Source of the DNA: Streptomyces sp. AM 2-1-1
GTDB taxonomy: Bacteria > Actinomycetota > Actinomycetes > Streptomycetales > Streptomycetaceae
NCBI RefSeq assembly: GCF_029167645.1
Contig: NZ_CP119147.1
Coordinates: forward strand, 930,001 to 994,000
DNA: 64,000 bases
Reading direction: 5' to 3'
Positions 42,396 through 50,568 of the stretch are shown piece by piece. Under the pieces are notes generated by a model. It saw nothing but the letters and a program-made list of their open reading frames with translations. It was not told the origin of the DNA and did no database searches. The position numbers were made by a program, and so were the translations under genes. Numbering within the stretch: position 1 is the stretch's first letter; every line of letters starts with the position of its first letter.

Positions 42396-43433
42396 TCAGA
42401 ACTCGTTGCCCCAGCAGTAGCGGGCGAGGGTCTCCACCTGGATCAGTTTGCGGTGCTGGTCCCCGGCGCTCAGCAGAGGGCGGGCGGCCACGTCGGCGAA
42501 GCCCCGGGAGGGCGAGAGCGCCATGTCCTCCAAGTCCTTGACCTCGGCCGCGGCGTCGATACGGACCATCACCGCGTCGATCTCCTCGAACTCGGCGGTG
42601 GTGGCGTCGACCGCGCCGAGGCAGGCGTCCCGGTCCTCGGGGAGGGCCCGCAGCAGCTCCAGCTCGGCGTCGGTGCCGCGGTCGAGGGGAAGCACCCAGC
42701 GGTCGGCGGGGACCGCCGCGTACAGCCGTTCGGCGCGGGCACGGTCCACGGCGGCGGGGGCGGCCCCACCGGGCGCGACGGCGATCCGGACGCCCTCCGG
42801 GCGCTCGTCCAGCCGCACCGCGAGCGCGTCCACGGCGAGTGCGTCCTCGAACGCCAGCGCGCCGGTGTCACCGGGTTCACCGGCGGTGTGGGCGAGCAAC
42901 AGCGGGTTGTTCAGCTGGATCAGGCGCACCCCCTGGGCGACCAGGAGCCGGATCTCCGCGCGGATGATCTCCGCGAGGGCCTCACCGAGCTCGCGGGCCG
43001 AGGCGGGACCGCCGGCTCCGGCGAGTTCCGGGTCGAAGGTGGTGGCCGCGAGGTAGGCCGGGGAGGGCAGCGCGACCTTGGGGGCGACGACGGTGAGTTC
43101 GCCGAGCAGGCCGGCCCACTCGCCGAGCAGCGGGCCGTCCGCCTCGGGGAGGGTTTCGGCGACCCAGCGGGCCAGGCCGTCGGTCTCCTCGCCGGTGCGC
43201 CGGAATCCGGTGACTCCTTCGAGGACCGCGCTGCGGAAGTCCTCGCGGGGGAGGTCGCCGTCGGTGACGACGGTGGAGCGCAGCCGGCGCTGGAAGACCA
43301 CGGCCTCCTTGACCGCGGCGAGTTCGGCCGCGCGCAGGGCTTCGGCGTCGCCGCGCTCGCGGGCGGCCAGCAGGGCGGGGGGCCGGACCAGGCTGCCGTG
43401 GTGGTCGATGCGGTAGTTGAACGTGTCCGCCAT
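42396..43433 (-). CDS. MetE-like TIM-barrel protein lacking the zinc ligands
   Basis: A 345-residue protein related to the C-terminal domain of cobalamin-independent methionine synthase (YxjG/YxjH type). The fold is recognisable from IDHHGSLVRPP, VTDGDLPRED, LIQLNNPLL and the final DQHRKLIQVETLARYCWG. The zinc cysteine normally found in SPQCGF is Arg310 in SPSRGF, and the usual His-x-Cys ligand pair is replaced by IAVAPGG. It therefore probably cannot activate a thiol as MetE does. It is the last gene of the eight-gene catabolic unit, 3 bases after the HbpS-like gene, and its job is open. Confidence 0.8.
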   Translation of the reverse strand: MADTFNYRIDHHGSLVRPPALLAARERGDAEALRAAELAAVKEAVVFQRRLRSTVVTDGDLPREDFRSAVLEGVTGFRRTGEETDGLARWVAETLPEADGPLLGEWAGLLGELTVVAPKVALPSPAYLAATTFDPELAGAGGPASARELGEALAEIIRAEIRLLVAQGVRLIQLNNPLLLAHTAGEPGDTGALAFEDALAVDALAVRLDERPEGVRIAVAPGGAAPAAVDRARAERLYAAVPADRWVLPLDRGTDAELELLRALPEDRDACLGAVDATTAEFEEIDAVMVRIDAAAEVKDLEDMALSPSRGFADVAARPLLSAGDQHRKLIQVETLARYCWGNEF

Positions 43434-43436
43434 GGC

Positions 43437-43907
43437 TCAGGCGTCCTTTCCGGCGGGCTTGCCGGAGACGCCCCAGGCGGCGAACTCCAGTTCGTAACCG
43501 AGGGCGGCGAGTGTCTCGTCGGCGATCGTCTGGTCCTCGTCGGCGGTGCCGCCGGCGATGCCGAGACCGCCGATGATCTCGCCGTCCTTCTTGATGGTGA
43601 CGCTGCCCTCGGCGGCGAGGATGGGCATGGAGGCGCCGGGCAGCTGGGAGAGCTGGGAGAAGAAGACCGGCTGGCTCTCCTGCCACTTCTTCAGCATCTT
43701 CCCCGGGCGCTGCATGATGGCGGCCGTGTACGCCTTGGCGCGGGCGATGTCGGGGGTGAGCGGGCGGGCTCCGTCCGGGCGGCGGATGGCGACGGGGAAA
43801 CCCCCGGCGTCCACCACGGCCACGCTCACCGCCTTGCCGAGGGCCTGGGCGCGCCGGTGGGCCTCGGCGATGAGCTCTTCGGCGGCGGCGAGGGTGAGGT
43901 CGCTCAT
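43437..43907 (-). CDS. HbpS/GlcG-family heme-binding-like protein
   Basis: A 156-residue protein of the GlcG/HbpS (DUF336) family. ALGKAVSVAVVDAGGFPVAI and the later GGLGIAGGTADEDQTIADETL are diagnostic. The fold assembles into oligomers; HbpS of Streptomyces binds heme, while others sit in glycolate, glycerol or aromatic catabolic operons with unknown roles. This copy has no signal peptide. It overlaps the alpha/beta hydrolase gene by 4 bases and precedes the MetE-like gene, so it belongs to the catabolic unit. Confidence 0.86.
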   Translation of the reverse strand: MSDLTLAAAEELIAEAHRRAQALGKAVSVAVVDAGGFPVAIRRPDGARPLTPDIARAKAYTAAIMQRPGKMLKKWQESQPVFFSQLSQLPGASMPILAAEGSVTIKKDGEIIGGLGIAGGTADEDQTIADETLAALGYELEFAAWGVSGKPAGKDA

Positions 43908-44695
43908 GCGGTTTCCTTCGGGGTGGTGAGAGTGCGGCGCAGTCGGGCGACGGCGGCGTTGTACGGCTCCGGCGTCTCCCAGTACATGGAGTGCGGGGCG
44001 CCCGTGACGATCTCCAGGTGCGAGCCCTCGACCAGTTCGTGGGCGCGGGTGACCGTCTTGACGCTGAGCACCGCGTCCTTCTCCCCCGCGAGGAAGGCGA
44101 GGGTGACGCCCGAAGCACGGATCTCGTCCAGGCCGGGGCCGTCGGTGTCGAGGTTGCGCAGGTCCTGCATGGTGGCGGTGTTGAAGGTGCCCATCTGCTG
44201 GAAGAGGAAGGTGAGGTCTGGGCGCTCCCGCTGGAAGCGCTTGGTCAACAGGCGGTCGATGACCGGCAGTTTGACCGCTTCGGCGCGGTCGGCGGCGGCC
44301 AGTTCCTTCAGCTCGGGGTGGCTGATGCCGCCCAGCGAGTGGCCGAGGACGACCGAGCCGACGCGTTCGGGGCGTACCAGGCCGGCGCGGAGGGCGGCGA
44401 CCGATCCGATGGACTGGCCCACCAGCATGGCGTCGGTCAGGTCCTCCCGGTCGAGCACCGCGACGACGTCACCGTAGAAGGCCTGTCCGTCGAACTCGGA
44501 CTGCGGTGCGGACAGCACGGTCCTGCCGAAGCCCCGCAGGTCGAGGGTGACGACGGTGAACTCGTCGCGGAGGGCGACCACCTGCTGCCACCAGGCGGCG
44601 TGGTGGCCGCCCGATCCGTGGACGAACACGATCGCCGGGCCGCTGCCGTGGCGCTCGTAGTAGAGGGACGCTCCCTCTGCATCGACGTGGGGCAT
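43904..44695 (-). CDS. Alpha/beta hydrolase
   Basis: A 263-residue alpha/beta hydrolase. VFVHGSGGHHAAWW forms the oxyanion loop, Ser95 in VGQSIGSVAAL is the nucleophile, and the C-terminal GAPHSMYWE contains the catalytic histidine. In an operon with an extradiol-type dioxygenase and a FAH-family enzyme, hydrolysis of a ring-cleavage product (a carbon-carbon hydrolase) is the likely reaction; a plain esterase is possible. Confidence 0.88.
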   Translation of the reverse strand: MPHVDAEGASLYYERHGSGPAIVFVHGSGGHHAAWWQQVVALRDEFTVVTLDLRGFGRTVLSAPQSEFDGQAFYGDVVAVLDREDLTDAMLVGQSIGSVAALRAGLVRPERVGSVVLGHSLGGISHPELKELAAADRAEAVKLPVIDRLLTKRFQRERPDLTFLFQQMGTFNTATMQDLRNLDTDGPGLDEIRASGVTLAFLAGEKDAVLSVKTVTRAHELVEGSHLEIVTGAPHSMYWETPEPYNAAVARLRRTLTTPKETA

Positions 44696-44714
44696 GTCAC
44701 GGTCTCCTTGTGGC

Positions 44715-45086
44715 TCAGTGGGGGCGCTTGCCGTGGAAGACGAGCTCGATCATGGTGTGGTCGGGGTCGTGGATGTAGCAGAACTTCGACTGGTTCTCCG
44801 GGCGTTCGACGGGCCGGGTGTGCCGGATGCCCAGCTCGGCGAGGTGCTCCATGAAGTCGTCCCAGTCGTCGACCTCCACGGCGAAGTGGTACGGCGCCAT
44901 CCGGTCCATGTCCTCGACCGGGGTGAAGTGGAGGTCGAAGTTGCCGCGGGTCATCAGCACCACGCGGGTGTTGGACTTCGGCTGGATCCTCTTCATCCCG
45001 AAGACCTCGGCGTACCAGGCGGCGGTCCGGTCGGGGTCGGTGGTGGGGAAGTTGACGTGGTGGATGTAGCGGGGTTCCTTGCTCAC
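44715..45086 (-). CDS. VOC (glyoxalase/dioxygenase fold) protein
   Basis: A 123-residue single-domain vicinal oxygen chelate protein. IHHVNFPTTDPDRTAAWYAEVFGM is the canonical start with a metal-type histidine, and the last part FCYIHDPDHTMIELVFHG supplies the glutamate. Its partner is probably a second copy in a homodimer. It may be an isomerase or dioxygenase acting on a ring-cleavage intermediate. Spacing to its neighbours is 36 and 19 bases. Confidence 0.86.
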   Translation of the reverse strand: MSKEPRYIHHVNFPTTDPDRTAAWYAEVFGMKRIQPKSNTRVVLMTRGNFDLHFTPVEDMDRMAPYHFAVEVDDWDDFMEHLAELGIRHTRPVERPENQSKFCYIHDPDHTMIELVFHGKRPH

Positions 45087-45122
45087 GGCGTACTGCCTTT
45101 CGGGGGGAGGGTGGTGGACCGC

Positions 45123-45911
45123 TCAGGGGCGGCCGGGCTCGGCCAGGACGTGGTTCGACAGGACACCGATGCCGCTGATCTCGATGTCGACCGTGTCGCC
45201 CACCTCGATCTGGCAGGTCGACTCGGCGCCCATCCACAGCACGTCCCCGGGGTGCAGGGTGATGTGCCGGGTGATCTCGACCATGTGGTCGTACGGGTCG
45301 AAGACCATGTCGCCGGTCGGGAAGCGGGCGCGGGTCTCGCCGTTGACGCGGAGCGTGGTGGTCTGGGCGAGGGCGTCGACGTCGGTCTCGATCCAGGGAC
45401 CCATCGGCTTGAAGGTGTCGCTGTTCTTGCTCCGCCAGAAGGTGCGGTCCTCGTGCTGCCAGGTGCGGGCGCTGACGTCGTTGCCGATCGTCCAGCCGAA
45501 GACGGCGTCCCGCGCCCGCTCGTACGTGGCGTGCCGCAGCGTCCTGCCGATGACCGCGACGAGCTCCGGTTCGGCCTCGAACCGCCCCCGTACTCCATCG
45601 GGCTTGACGATCGCGGTGCGGTGGCCGGTGAGCGCGTTGTTGGCGCGGTAGCCGGCCTCCGGCCGCTCGGGCAGGACGGCCGCCGCGTCGCCGAGCAGCC
45701 GGGCGTGCTCGATGTGGCGCGGATAGTTCATGCCGACGGCGTAGAAGACCGGCGGGACGACCGGGGGCAGCCAGTCGGCCCCGGCGAGCGGGATCGTGCC
45801 GATGACGGTGGGGTCGCCGTCCAGCGGCGAGTCGGAGAGCAGGCGTACGGAGCCGTCCTCGACGCGGCCCCAGACGGCCCGGCCGCCGACGCGTATACGG
45901 GTGTATCGCAT
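45123..45911 (-). CDS. Fumarylacetoacetate hydrolase (FAH) family protein
   Basis: A 262-residue FAH-family enzyme. The metal-binding FEAEPELVAVIGR, the catalytic region GWTIGNDVSARTWQ and the MVFDPYDHMVEITRH segment are clear. The family includes 2-hydroxyhepta-2,4-diene-1,7-dioate isomerases, oxalocrotonate decarboxylases and acylpyruvases. In a meta-cleavage-like operon a tautomerase/decarboxylase or hydratase role fits. The upstream aldehyde dehydrogenase stop lies 6 bases away. Confidence 0.88.
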   Translation of the reverse strand: MRYTRIRVGGRAVWGRVEDGSVRLLSDSPLDGDPTVIGTIPLAGADWLPPVVPPVFYAVGMNYPRHIEHARLLGDAAAVLPERPEAGYRANNALTGHRTAIVKPDGVRGRFEAEPELVAVIGRTLRHATYERARDAVFGWTIGNDVSARTWQHEDRTFWRSKNSDTFKPMGPWIETDVDALAQTTTLRVNGETRARFPTGDMVFDPYDHMVEITRHITLHPGDVLWMGAESTCQIEVGDTVDIEISGIGVLSNHVLAEPGRP

Positions 45912-45917
45912 GGGGGC

Positions 45918-47366
45918 TCAGTCCGTCAGCAGGTGGGAGACGCGCTTGGTGACCAGGTAGGCGTCCAGTCCCTCCGGGCCGCCCTCGCGTCCGTAGCCGC
46001 TGGACTTGACCCCGCCGGACGGTGCCTCGTGGGTCGATCCGCCGCAGTGGTTGAGGGAGAGGATCCCGGCCTCGAACTCGCGGGTGAGGCGCTCGGCGGT
46101 GGCGGCGGAGCGCGTGAAGCCGTACGCGGCGAGGCCGTAGGGCAGCGAGTTGGCGATCCGCAGCGCCTCGTCCAGCTCGCGGAAGGCGACGATCGGCGCG
46201 AGCGGTCCGAAGGGCTCGTCGGACATGAGGGCGGCGTCCTCGGGGACGTCGGTGAGAACGGTGGGGGCGAAGAAGTAGCCGGCGCGATCCAGGCGCTCGC
46301 CGCCGGTGCGGATCTTCGCGCCCTTGGCGACGGCGTCGGCGGTGAGGGCCTCCATGGCGCTCAGCCGGCGCTCGTTGGCGAGCGGGCCCATGGTGACGCC
46401 CTGGTCGAGACCGTCGCCGACCACCACCGCCTCGGCGGCGCGGACGAACTCCTCGGTGAACTCCTCGACGATGCTCTCGTGGACCAGGAAGCGGCTCGGC
46501 GAGGTGCAGACCTGGCCGGCGTTGGCGAACTTCGCCGCGGCCGCGCGGCGGGCGGCGGTGACGGGGTCGGCGTCCGCGCAGACGATGACCGGGGCATGAC
46601 CGCCCAGCTCCATGAGGGACGGCTTCATCTCCGCACCGGCGGCTGCGGCGAGCAGCTTGCCGACCGGTACGGAGCCGGTGAAGGCGATCAGCCGGGTGGC
46701 GGGGTGCGCGATGAGATGCGCGGAGACCTCGGCGGGCTCGCCGAAGACGAGGTTGAGCACGCCCGCGGGCAGGCCGGCGTCCTCGAAGCAGCGGACCAGC
46801 TCGACGGCGGTCCCGGGTGTCTCCTCGGAGGCCTTGATGACGAGGGAGCAGCCGGCCGAGAGAGCCGCGGCGATCTTCCGCATCGGTGACCCGGCCGGGA
46901 AGTTCCAGGGGGTGAAGGCGGCGACCGGGCCGATCGGCTGGCGGCGCACGGAGAGCAGCGTGCCGGACTCGGTCGGGATGACCCTGCCGTAGGCGCGGCG
47001 GGCGTCGTCGGCGTCCCAGCGCAGGGCGCCGGCGACGCGCCCGGCCTCTCCGACGGCCTCGCGCAGCGGCTTGCCCTGTTCGCGGGTCATGGTGCGGCCG
47101 ACCCGGTCGGCGCGGGAGACCAGCAGGTCGGCGGCGTGGTGGAGGATCGCGGTGCGCTCGGCTATCGGTGTGTCGCGCCAGAGCGCGAAGCCGGCCGCGG
47201 CGGCCTCGGCGGCGCGGTCGAGGTCGGCGGTGGTGGCGAGCGGAACGTGTCCGAGCACCTCTTCGGTGGCCGGGTTCACGACCGGTACGGTCGCTCCGGC
47301 GCCACCTTCGCACCAGGTGCCCGCTATGTACATGCGGATGGCGGGGTAGTCGTCTGGGGTCGTCAT
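45918..47366 (-). CDS. NAD-dependent aldehyde dehydrogenase, second gene of the catabolic unit
   Basis: About 482 residues. The base is in LMELGGHAPVIV and the nucleophile in FANAGQVCTSPSR; the C-terminal GGVKSSGYGREGG is like succinate-semialdehyde dehydrogenases of the GabD group. The ATG at 47366 is used because the upstream in-frame stretch is proline-rich and lacks a ribosome site. Behind an extradiol-type dioxygenase it may oxidise a muconic-type semialdehyde. Confidence 0.9.
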   Translation of the reverse strand: MTTPDDYPAIRMYIAGTWCEGGAGATVPVVNPATEEVLGHVPLATTADLDRAAEAAAAGFALWRDTPIAERTAILHHAADLLVSRADRVGRTMTREQGKPLREAVGEAGRVAGALRWDADDARRAYGRVIPTESGTLLSVRRQPIGPVAAFTPWNFPAGSPMRKIAAALSAGCSLVIKASEETPGTAVELVRCFEDAGLPAGVLNLVFGEPAEVSAHLIAHPATRLIAFTGSVPVGKLLAAAAGAEMKPSLMELGGHAPVIVCADADPVTAARRAAAAKFANAGQVCTSPSRFLVHESIVEEFTEEFVRAAEAVVVGDGLDQGVTMGPLANERRLSAMEALTADAVAKGAKIRTGGERLDRAGYFFAPTVLTDVPEDAALMSDEPFGPLAPIVAFRELDEALRIANSLPYGLAAYGFTRSAATAERLTREFEAGILSLNHCGGSTHEAPSGGVKSSGYGREGGPEGLDAYLVTKRVSHLLTD

Positions 47367-47403
47367 GGGTGCGTGTGCCCTCTCACGCTCGGCGGGTGGG
47401 GTG

Positions 47404-48327
47404 TCAGGAGGCGGTGCTGCCGGAGGCGTCACGGGAGCTGCGCAGGGTCCAGATGTGGTGGGGCGGCGTGGTCTCGTGGACGCGGGTCCCGTACGAGGCG
47501 TCGACGCGGTCCATGTCCGCCGCGTACTCGACGCGGCCGCCGCAGGGGGCGTGGACGAAGCGGAAGACGTTGGAGCCGACCGTGTGCCGGCCGAGCTTGC
47601 GGGCTTCCCGCCAGCCCTGGGCGATCATGTGGTTGCCGCCCTCGATGACGTCGTCGAAGCCGGGGACCTCGTAACTGACGTGGTTGACGCCGGCCCGGTC
47701 CGGGCGGTGGCAGAGCAGGAAGTTGTGCTGGTCGTCGTCGCCCTCGCACTGCATGAAGGTGCCCATCGGCTTGACGACGTCGGTCGCCCGGAAGCCGAGC
47801 CGGTCGACATAGAAGGCGACGGCCTCCTCCTGTCCGGCCTTGGGGATGTTGAGGGCGACGTGGCACATGCGCAGCGGGCGGACCCGGCCGACGGGTTCGA
47901 GCGGAGCGTTCCAGCGGCGTACGGCGCCGGAGACGTTCGCCTCGCGCGGTCCGCCCGGCGCGAACTCCTTGACACGGGCCAGGGTGAGGCCGAGGCCGAA
48001 ACCGGTCTCGTCGCGGGTGCGGTGCACCCCGTCCGCGCCGAGGGCGACCTCACGGTCGACGCCGACCCGGGCGACCAGTGTCGCCAGGTCCGCCTCGGTG
48101 TCGACGCCCCAGACCACCTCGCGGAGGGTGGGGCCGTCCTCCAGGGCGGGCGGCAGGGCCGGGTCGGGGAGGGTGTCGAGGTGGAGCCGTTGGCCCGCCG
48201 CCGTCTCGAACGAGGCGCGGACGGCGGTGCGCTCCACCGGGGTCAGCCCGAAATCCGTGAAGAAACGGACGCACGCGTCGAGGTCGTCGACGCTGTAGGT
48301 GACCGACTCGATTCTCTGGATTCCCAT
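47404..48327 (-). CDS. Two-domain VOC extradiol-type ring-cleavage dioxygenase
   Basis: A 307-residue type I extradiol dioxygenase-like protein with two VOC halves. The iron triad is present: His156 (MCHVAL), His216 (VNHVSY) and Glu267 (RVEYAAD). This supports cleavage of a catecholic ring next to the hydroxyls. It is the first gene of the eight-gene unit downstream of the LysR gene, and operator site 2 lies about 110 bases before its start. The particular catechol is not evident. Confidence 0.88.
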   Translation of the reverse strand: MGIQRIESVTYSVDDLDACVRFFTDFGLTPVERTAVRASFETAAGQRLHLDTLPDPALPPALEDGPTLREVVWGVDTEADLATLVARVGVDREVALGADGVHRTRDETGFGLGLTLARVKEFAPGGPREANVSGAVRRWNAPLEPVGRVRPLRMCHVALNIPKAGQEEAVAFYVDRLGFRATDVVKPMGTFMQCEGDDDQHNFLLCHRPDRAGVNHVSYEVPGFDDVIEGGNHMIAQGWREARKLGRHTVGSNVFRFVHAPCGGRVEYAADMDRVDASYGTRVHETTPPHHIWTLRSSRDASGSTAS

Positions 48328-48430
48328 GGACTCCTCATTTCGCGGGCCGCGACCGCAGGGCGCGTGACACCGGCTCGATCAGCTTAGAAATCGGGGCGCG
48401 CGGCCTCAACGGCCCGGCATTCCGAATGGT

Positions 48431-48445
48431 GCAAGCACTTCTTGC
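48431..48445. promoter_or_regulatory. Shared catabolic operator, site 2
   Basis: GCAA-N7-TTGC inverted repeat then gcGAACGG, in the 160-base gap between the LysR stop and the dioxygenase start. It is almost identical to site 1 over 23 bases. Confidence 0.65.
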
Positions 48446-48487
48446 GCGAACGGTCGCGCCACGGGGCCGGCCGCGGGGGCAGGTGCC

Positions 48488-49393
48488 TCACATGGCGGGA
48501 ATGGGGTTCTCCGAGAACCACGCGGCGAGGAATTCGAGGAAGACGGTCACCTTGCGCGGCGTCTCCTGGCCGGGGCCGTAGATCGCGTACAGCGGCCGGT
48601 CGGGCACCGCGAGTTCGGGCAGCAGCACCCGGAGGGCGCCGGAGACCAGGTCGTCGTAGGCCGGCCGCTGCGGGAGCAGGGCGATCCCCCTCCCGTGCAC
48701 GGCGGCCTTCTGCAGGGCGATGTAGGAGTTGGAGGAGAACGCCACGTTGCGGATCTTGTGCAGGGTGCTCGCATGGCCGTGGCCCACCCGCCAGACCGGG
48801 TCGTTGACGTGCACCAGGCAGTCGTGGACGGCGAGGTCGTTCGGGTGCGCGAGCGTGCCGTGCTTCTCCAGGTACTTCTCCGACGCGCACAGCACGAAGG
48901 GCAGTGAGGCGATCTTCTTCAGGCGGACACTGGAATCCCGCAAGTCGCGCGTGTGGAAGGCGATGTCGAATCCGCCGTCCAGGAAATCGTAGGTGCGGTC
49001 CGATATGCCACCGAGCTCGAAACGGACGAGGATTTTCGGGTGCGCGACGGAGAACGCGGATATGGCGTCCCCCAGGTCGAGGCTGCCTATCCACTTGGGA
49101 CAGATGATGTTGAGCGATCCCTCCGGCCGGTCGTGGAGCTGCGCGATGTGCGAGTCCTCGGCGGAGATCTCCTCCAGGATGCGTGCCGCGAACTCCGCGT
49201 AGCGCAGGCCGGGCTGGGTGAGGCTGACGGACCGGGCCGTGCGGTTGACGAGCCGGACCCCGATCTGGCGCTCCAGCTCCGCGACGTGGCGTGAGATGAG
49301 TGATCCCGAGGAGCTCAGCGCTTTGGCGGCCCCGCTGAAACTGCCGATGTTGGCGACGGTGACGAAGCTGCGCATGAGGAGCAGACGGTCCAT
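48488..49393 (-). CDS. LysR family transcriptional regulator
   Basis: A 301-residue LysR protein with the N-terminal winged helix-turn-helix (residues 1-60, SGAAKALSSSGSLISRHVAELE) and a two-lobed effector domain. A ggaggtacc ribosome site stands before the ATG. It is upstream of, and in the same direction as, the eight-gene catabolic unit. It is the best candidate to bind the GCAAGCA-type sites, since LysR proteins use dyad operators 50-100 bases upstream of their targets. Unlike most LysR genes it is not divergent from its presumed target. Confidence 0.9.
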   Translation of the reverse strand: MDRLLLMRSFVTVANIGSFSGAAKALSSSGSLISRHVAELERQIGVRLVNRTARSVSLTQPGLRYAEFAARILEEISAEDSHIAQLHDRPEGSLNIICPKWIGSLDLGDAISAFSVAHPKILVRFELGGISDRTYDFLDGGFDIAFHTRDLRDSSVRLKKIASLPFVLCASEKYLEKHGTLAHPNDLAVHDCLVHVNDPVWRVGHGHASTLHKIRNVAFSSNSYIALQKAAVHGRGIALLPQRPAYDDLVSGALRVLLPELAVPDRPLYAIYGPGQETPRKVTVFLEFLAAWFSENPIPAM

Positions 49394-49531
49394 GGTGGTA
49401 CCTCCGGCCGTTCACGGCCCCGGTCATGGGGCCGTGTCGGGCGGGTTGTGCGGGTGGAGCCTCGGCGCTGCGCTCCGGAACGGGGATCGCTCGGCCGGGT
49501 GCACGGAACGGGGTGTCGGACGACCCGGGAA

Positions 49532-50473
49532 TCAGGGGCAGTACTGAGGGGCCTTGTCCAGGTTGTCCTTGGTGACCAGCAGGATCGGCGTCTTGTCCAT
49601 CTTGCTGATCTTCTTTTTGTCGAGCAGTCCTACCGCATTGTTCACGGCGAGGGAACCCGTGCTCATGGCCGAGTTCGCGACGGTCGCCGAGAGCTCGCCC
49701 TTCTCGACCCCTTCGAGGCCCCGGTCGGTGCCGTTGACGGTGACGATCTTGACGTCCTTGCCGGCCGCCTTGAAGGCCGTACGGGCGGCGAGGGCCATCT
49801 CCTCGTTGGCGACGAAGGCGTACTGGAGGTCCGGGTGCGCCTGGATCATGTTCTCGGCGACGTCCTTGGCCTTCGCGGCGTTGAACATGCCCGGCTGGTT
49901 CGCGACGATCTTGGCGGTGGCCGGGAGTGCCTTGGTGAATCCGGCGACCAGCATGTCGGAGGCGGCGCCGGGGGCGCCGGCGATCACGCCGACCTCCACC
50001 GGCCTGCCCGCGGCGTCCGTCGCGACCCAGCCCGCGTCCAGCGCGCCGACCGCGTTGAGGTCCACGACCACCGCACCGAGGATCTCGGAGGGGTCGTCGG
50101 TGACGACGGAGGTGAGGAAGATCGGAATGCCGGCGGACTTCGCCTTGGCGATGTCGCCCTTGAGGGCGTCGACGTTCACCGTCTGCACGATGAGCGCGTC
50201 GACGTTGCGGGAGATCATGTCCTCGATGTTGGACAGCTCGGTACCGGGGTTCTGGTGCGAGTTGGCCGTGTAGATCTTCGTGTGGCCCGCCTCGGCCGTG
50301 TTCTCCACCGCCTTCTGGAGGCAGGTGTGGAACTCCGTGTCACCGCCGTTGACGAACCCGAGGGTGACGGCGTCGCCGCCGGATCCGGACTCGCCGCTGC
50401 ATCCGCCGAGAGCCAGCGCGGCCCCCACGACGGTGGTGGCCAGCACTCTTCGCGGGTGGAGGGACAGGCTCAT
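49532..50473 (-). CDS. Ribose-type ABC transporter, substrate-binding lipoprotein
   Basis: A 313-residue type 1 binding protein (RbsB-like). The lipoprotein signal ends ALALGGC (lipobox LGGC). The body shows SNIEDMISRNVDALIVQTVN and IPIFLTSVVTDDPSE, as in sugar and autoinducer binding proteins. It follows the permease gene with a 95-base gap, a usual place for a boosted binding-protein transcript. The operon carries an AhpD/CMD-family gene rather than sugar kinases, so the ligand may not be a pentose. Confidence 0.9.
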   Translation of the reverse strand: MSLSLHPRRVLATTVVGAALALGGCSGESGSGGDAVTLGFVNGGDTEFHTCLQKAVENTAEAGHTKIYTANSHQNPGTELSNIEDMISRNVDALIVQTVNVDALKGDIAKAKSAGIPIFLTSVVTDDPSEILGAVVVDLNAVGALDAGWVATDAAGRPVEVGVIAGAPGAASDMLVAGFTKALPATAKIVANQPGMFNAAKAKDVAENMIQAHPDLQYAFVANEEMALAARTAFKAAGKDVKIVTVNGTDRGLEGVEKGELSATVANSAMSTGSLAVNNAVGLLDKKKISKMDKTPILLVTKDNLDKAPQYCP

Positions 50474-50568
50474 GGTGTGGTCGCCTTTCGTGGCGTGCGG
50501 GGAACGTGGTCGGCCGTGCGGGGACGTGGAGTCACGGTGCGGAGCGTCCGACCGCGCTACCGCGTACG

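Noticed and set aside
42369..44477. 702-residue plus-strand open frame over the catabolic unit
   Set aside because: It is antisense to MetE-like, HbpS-like and hydrolase genes and consists mostly of Gly/Asp/Arg-rich sequence.
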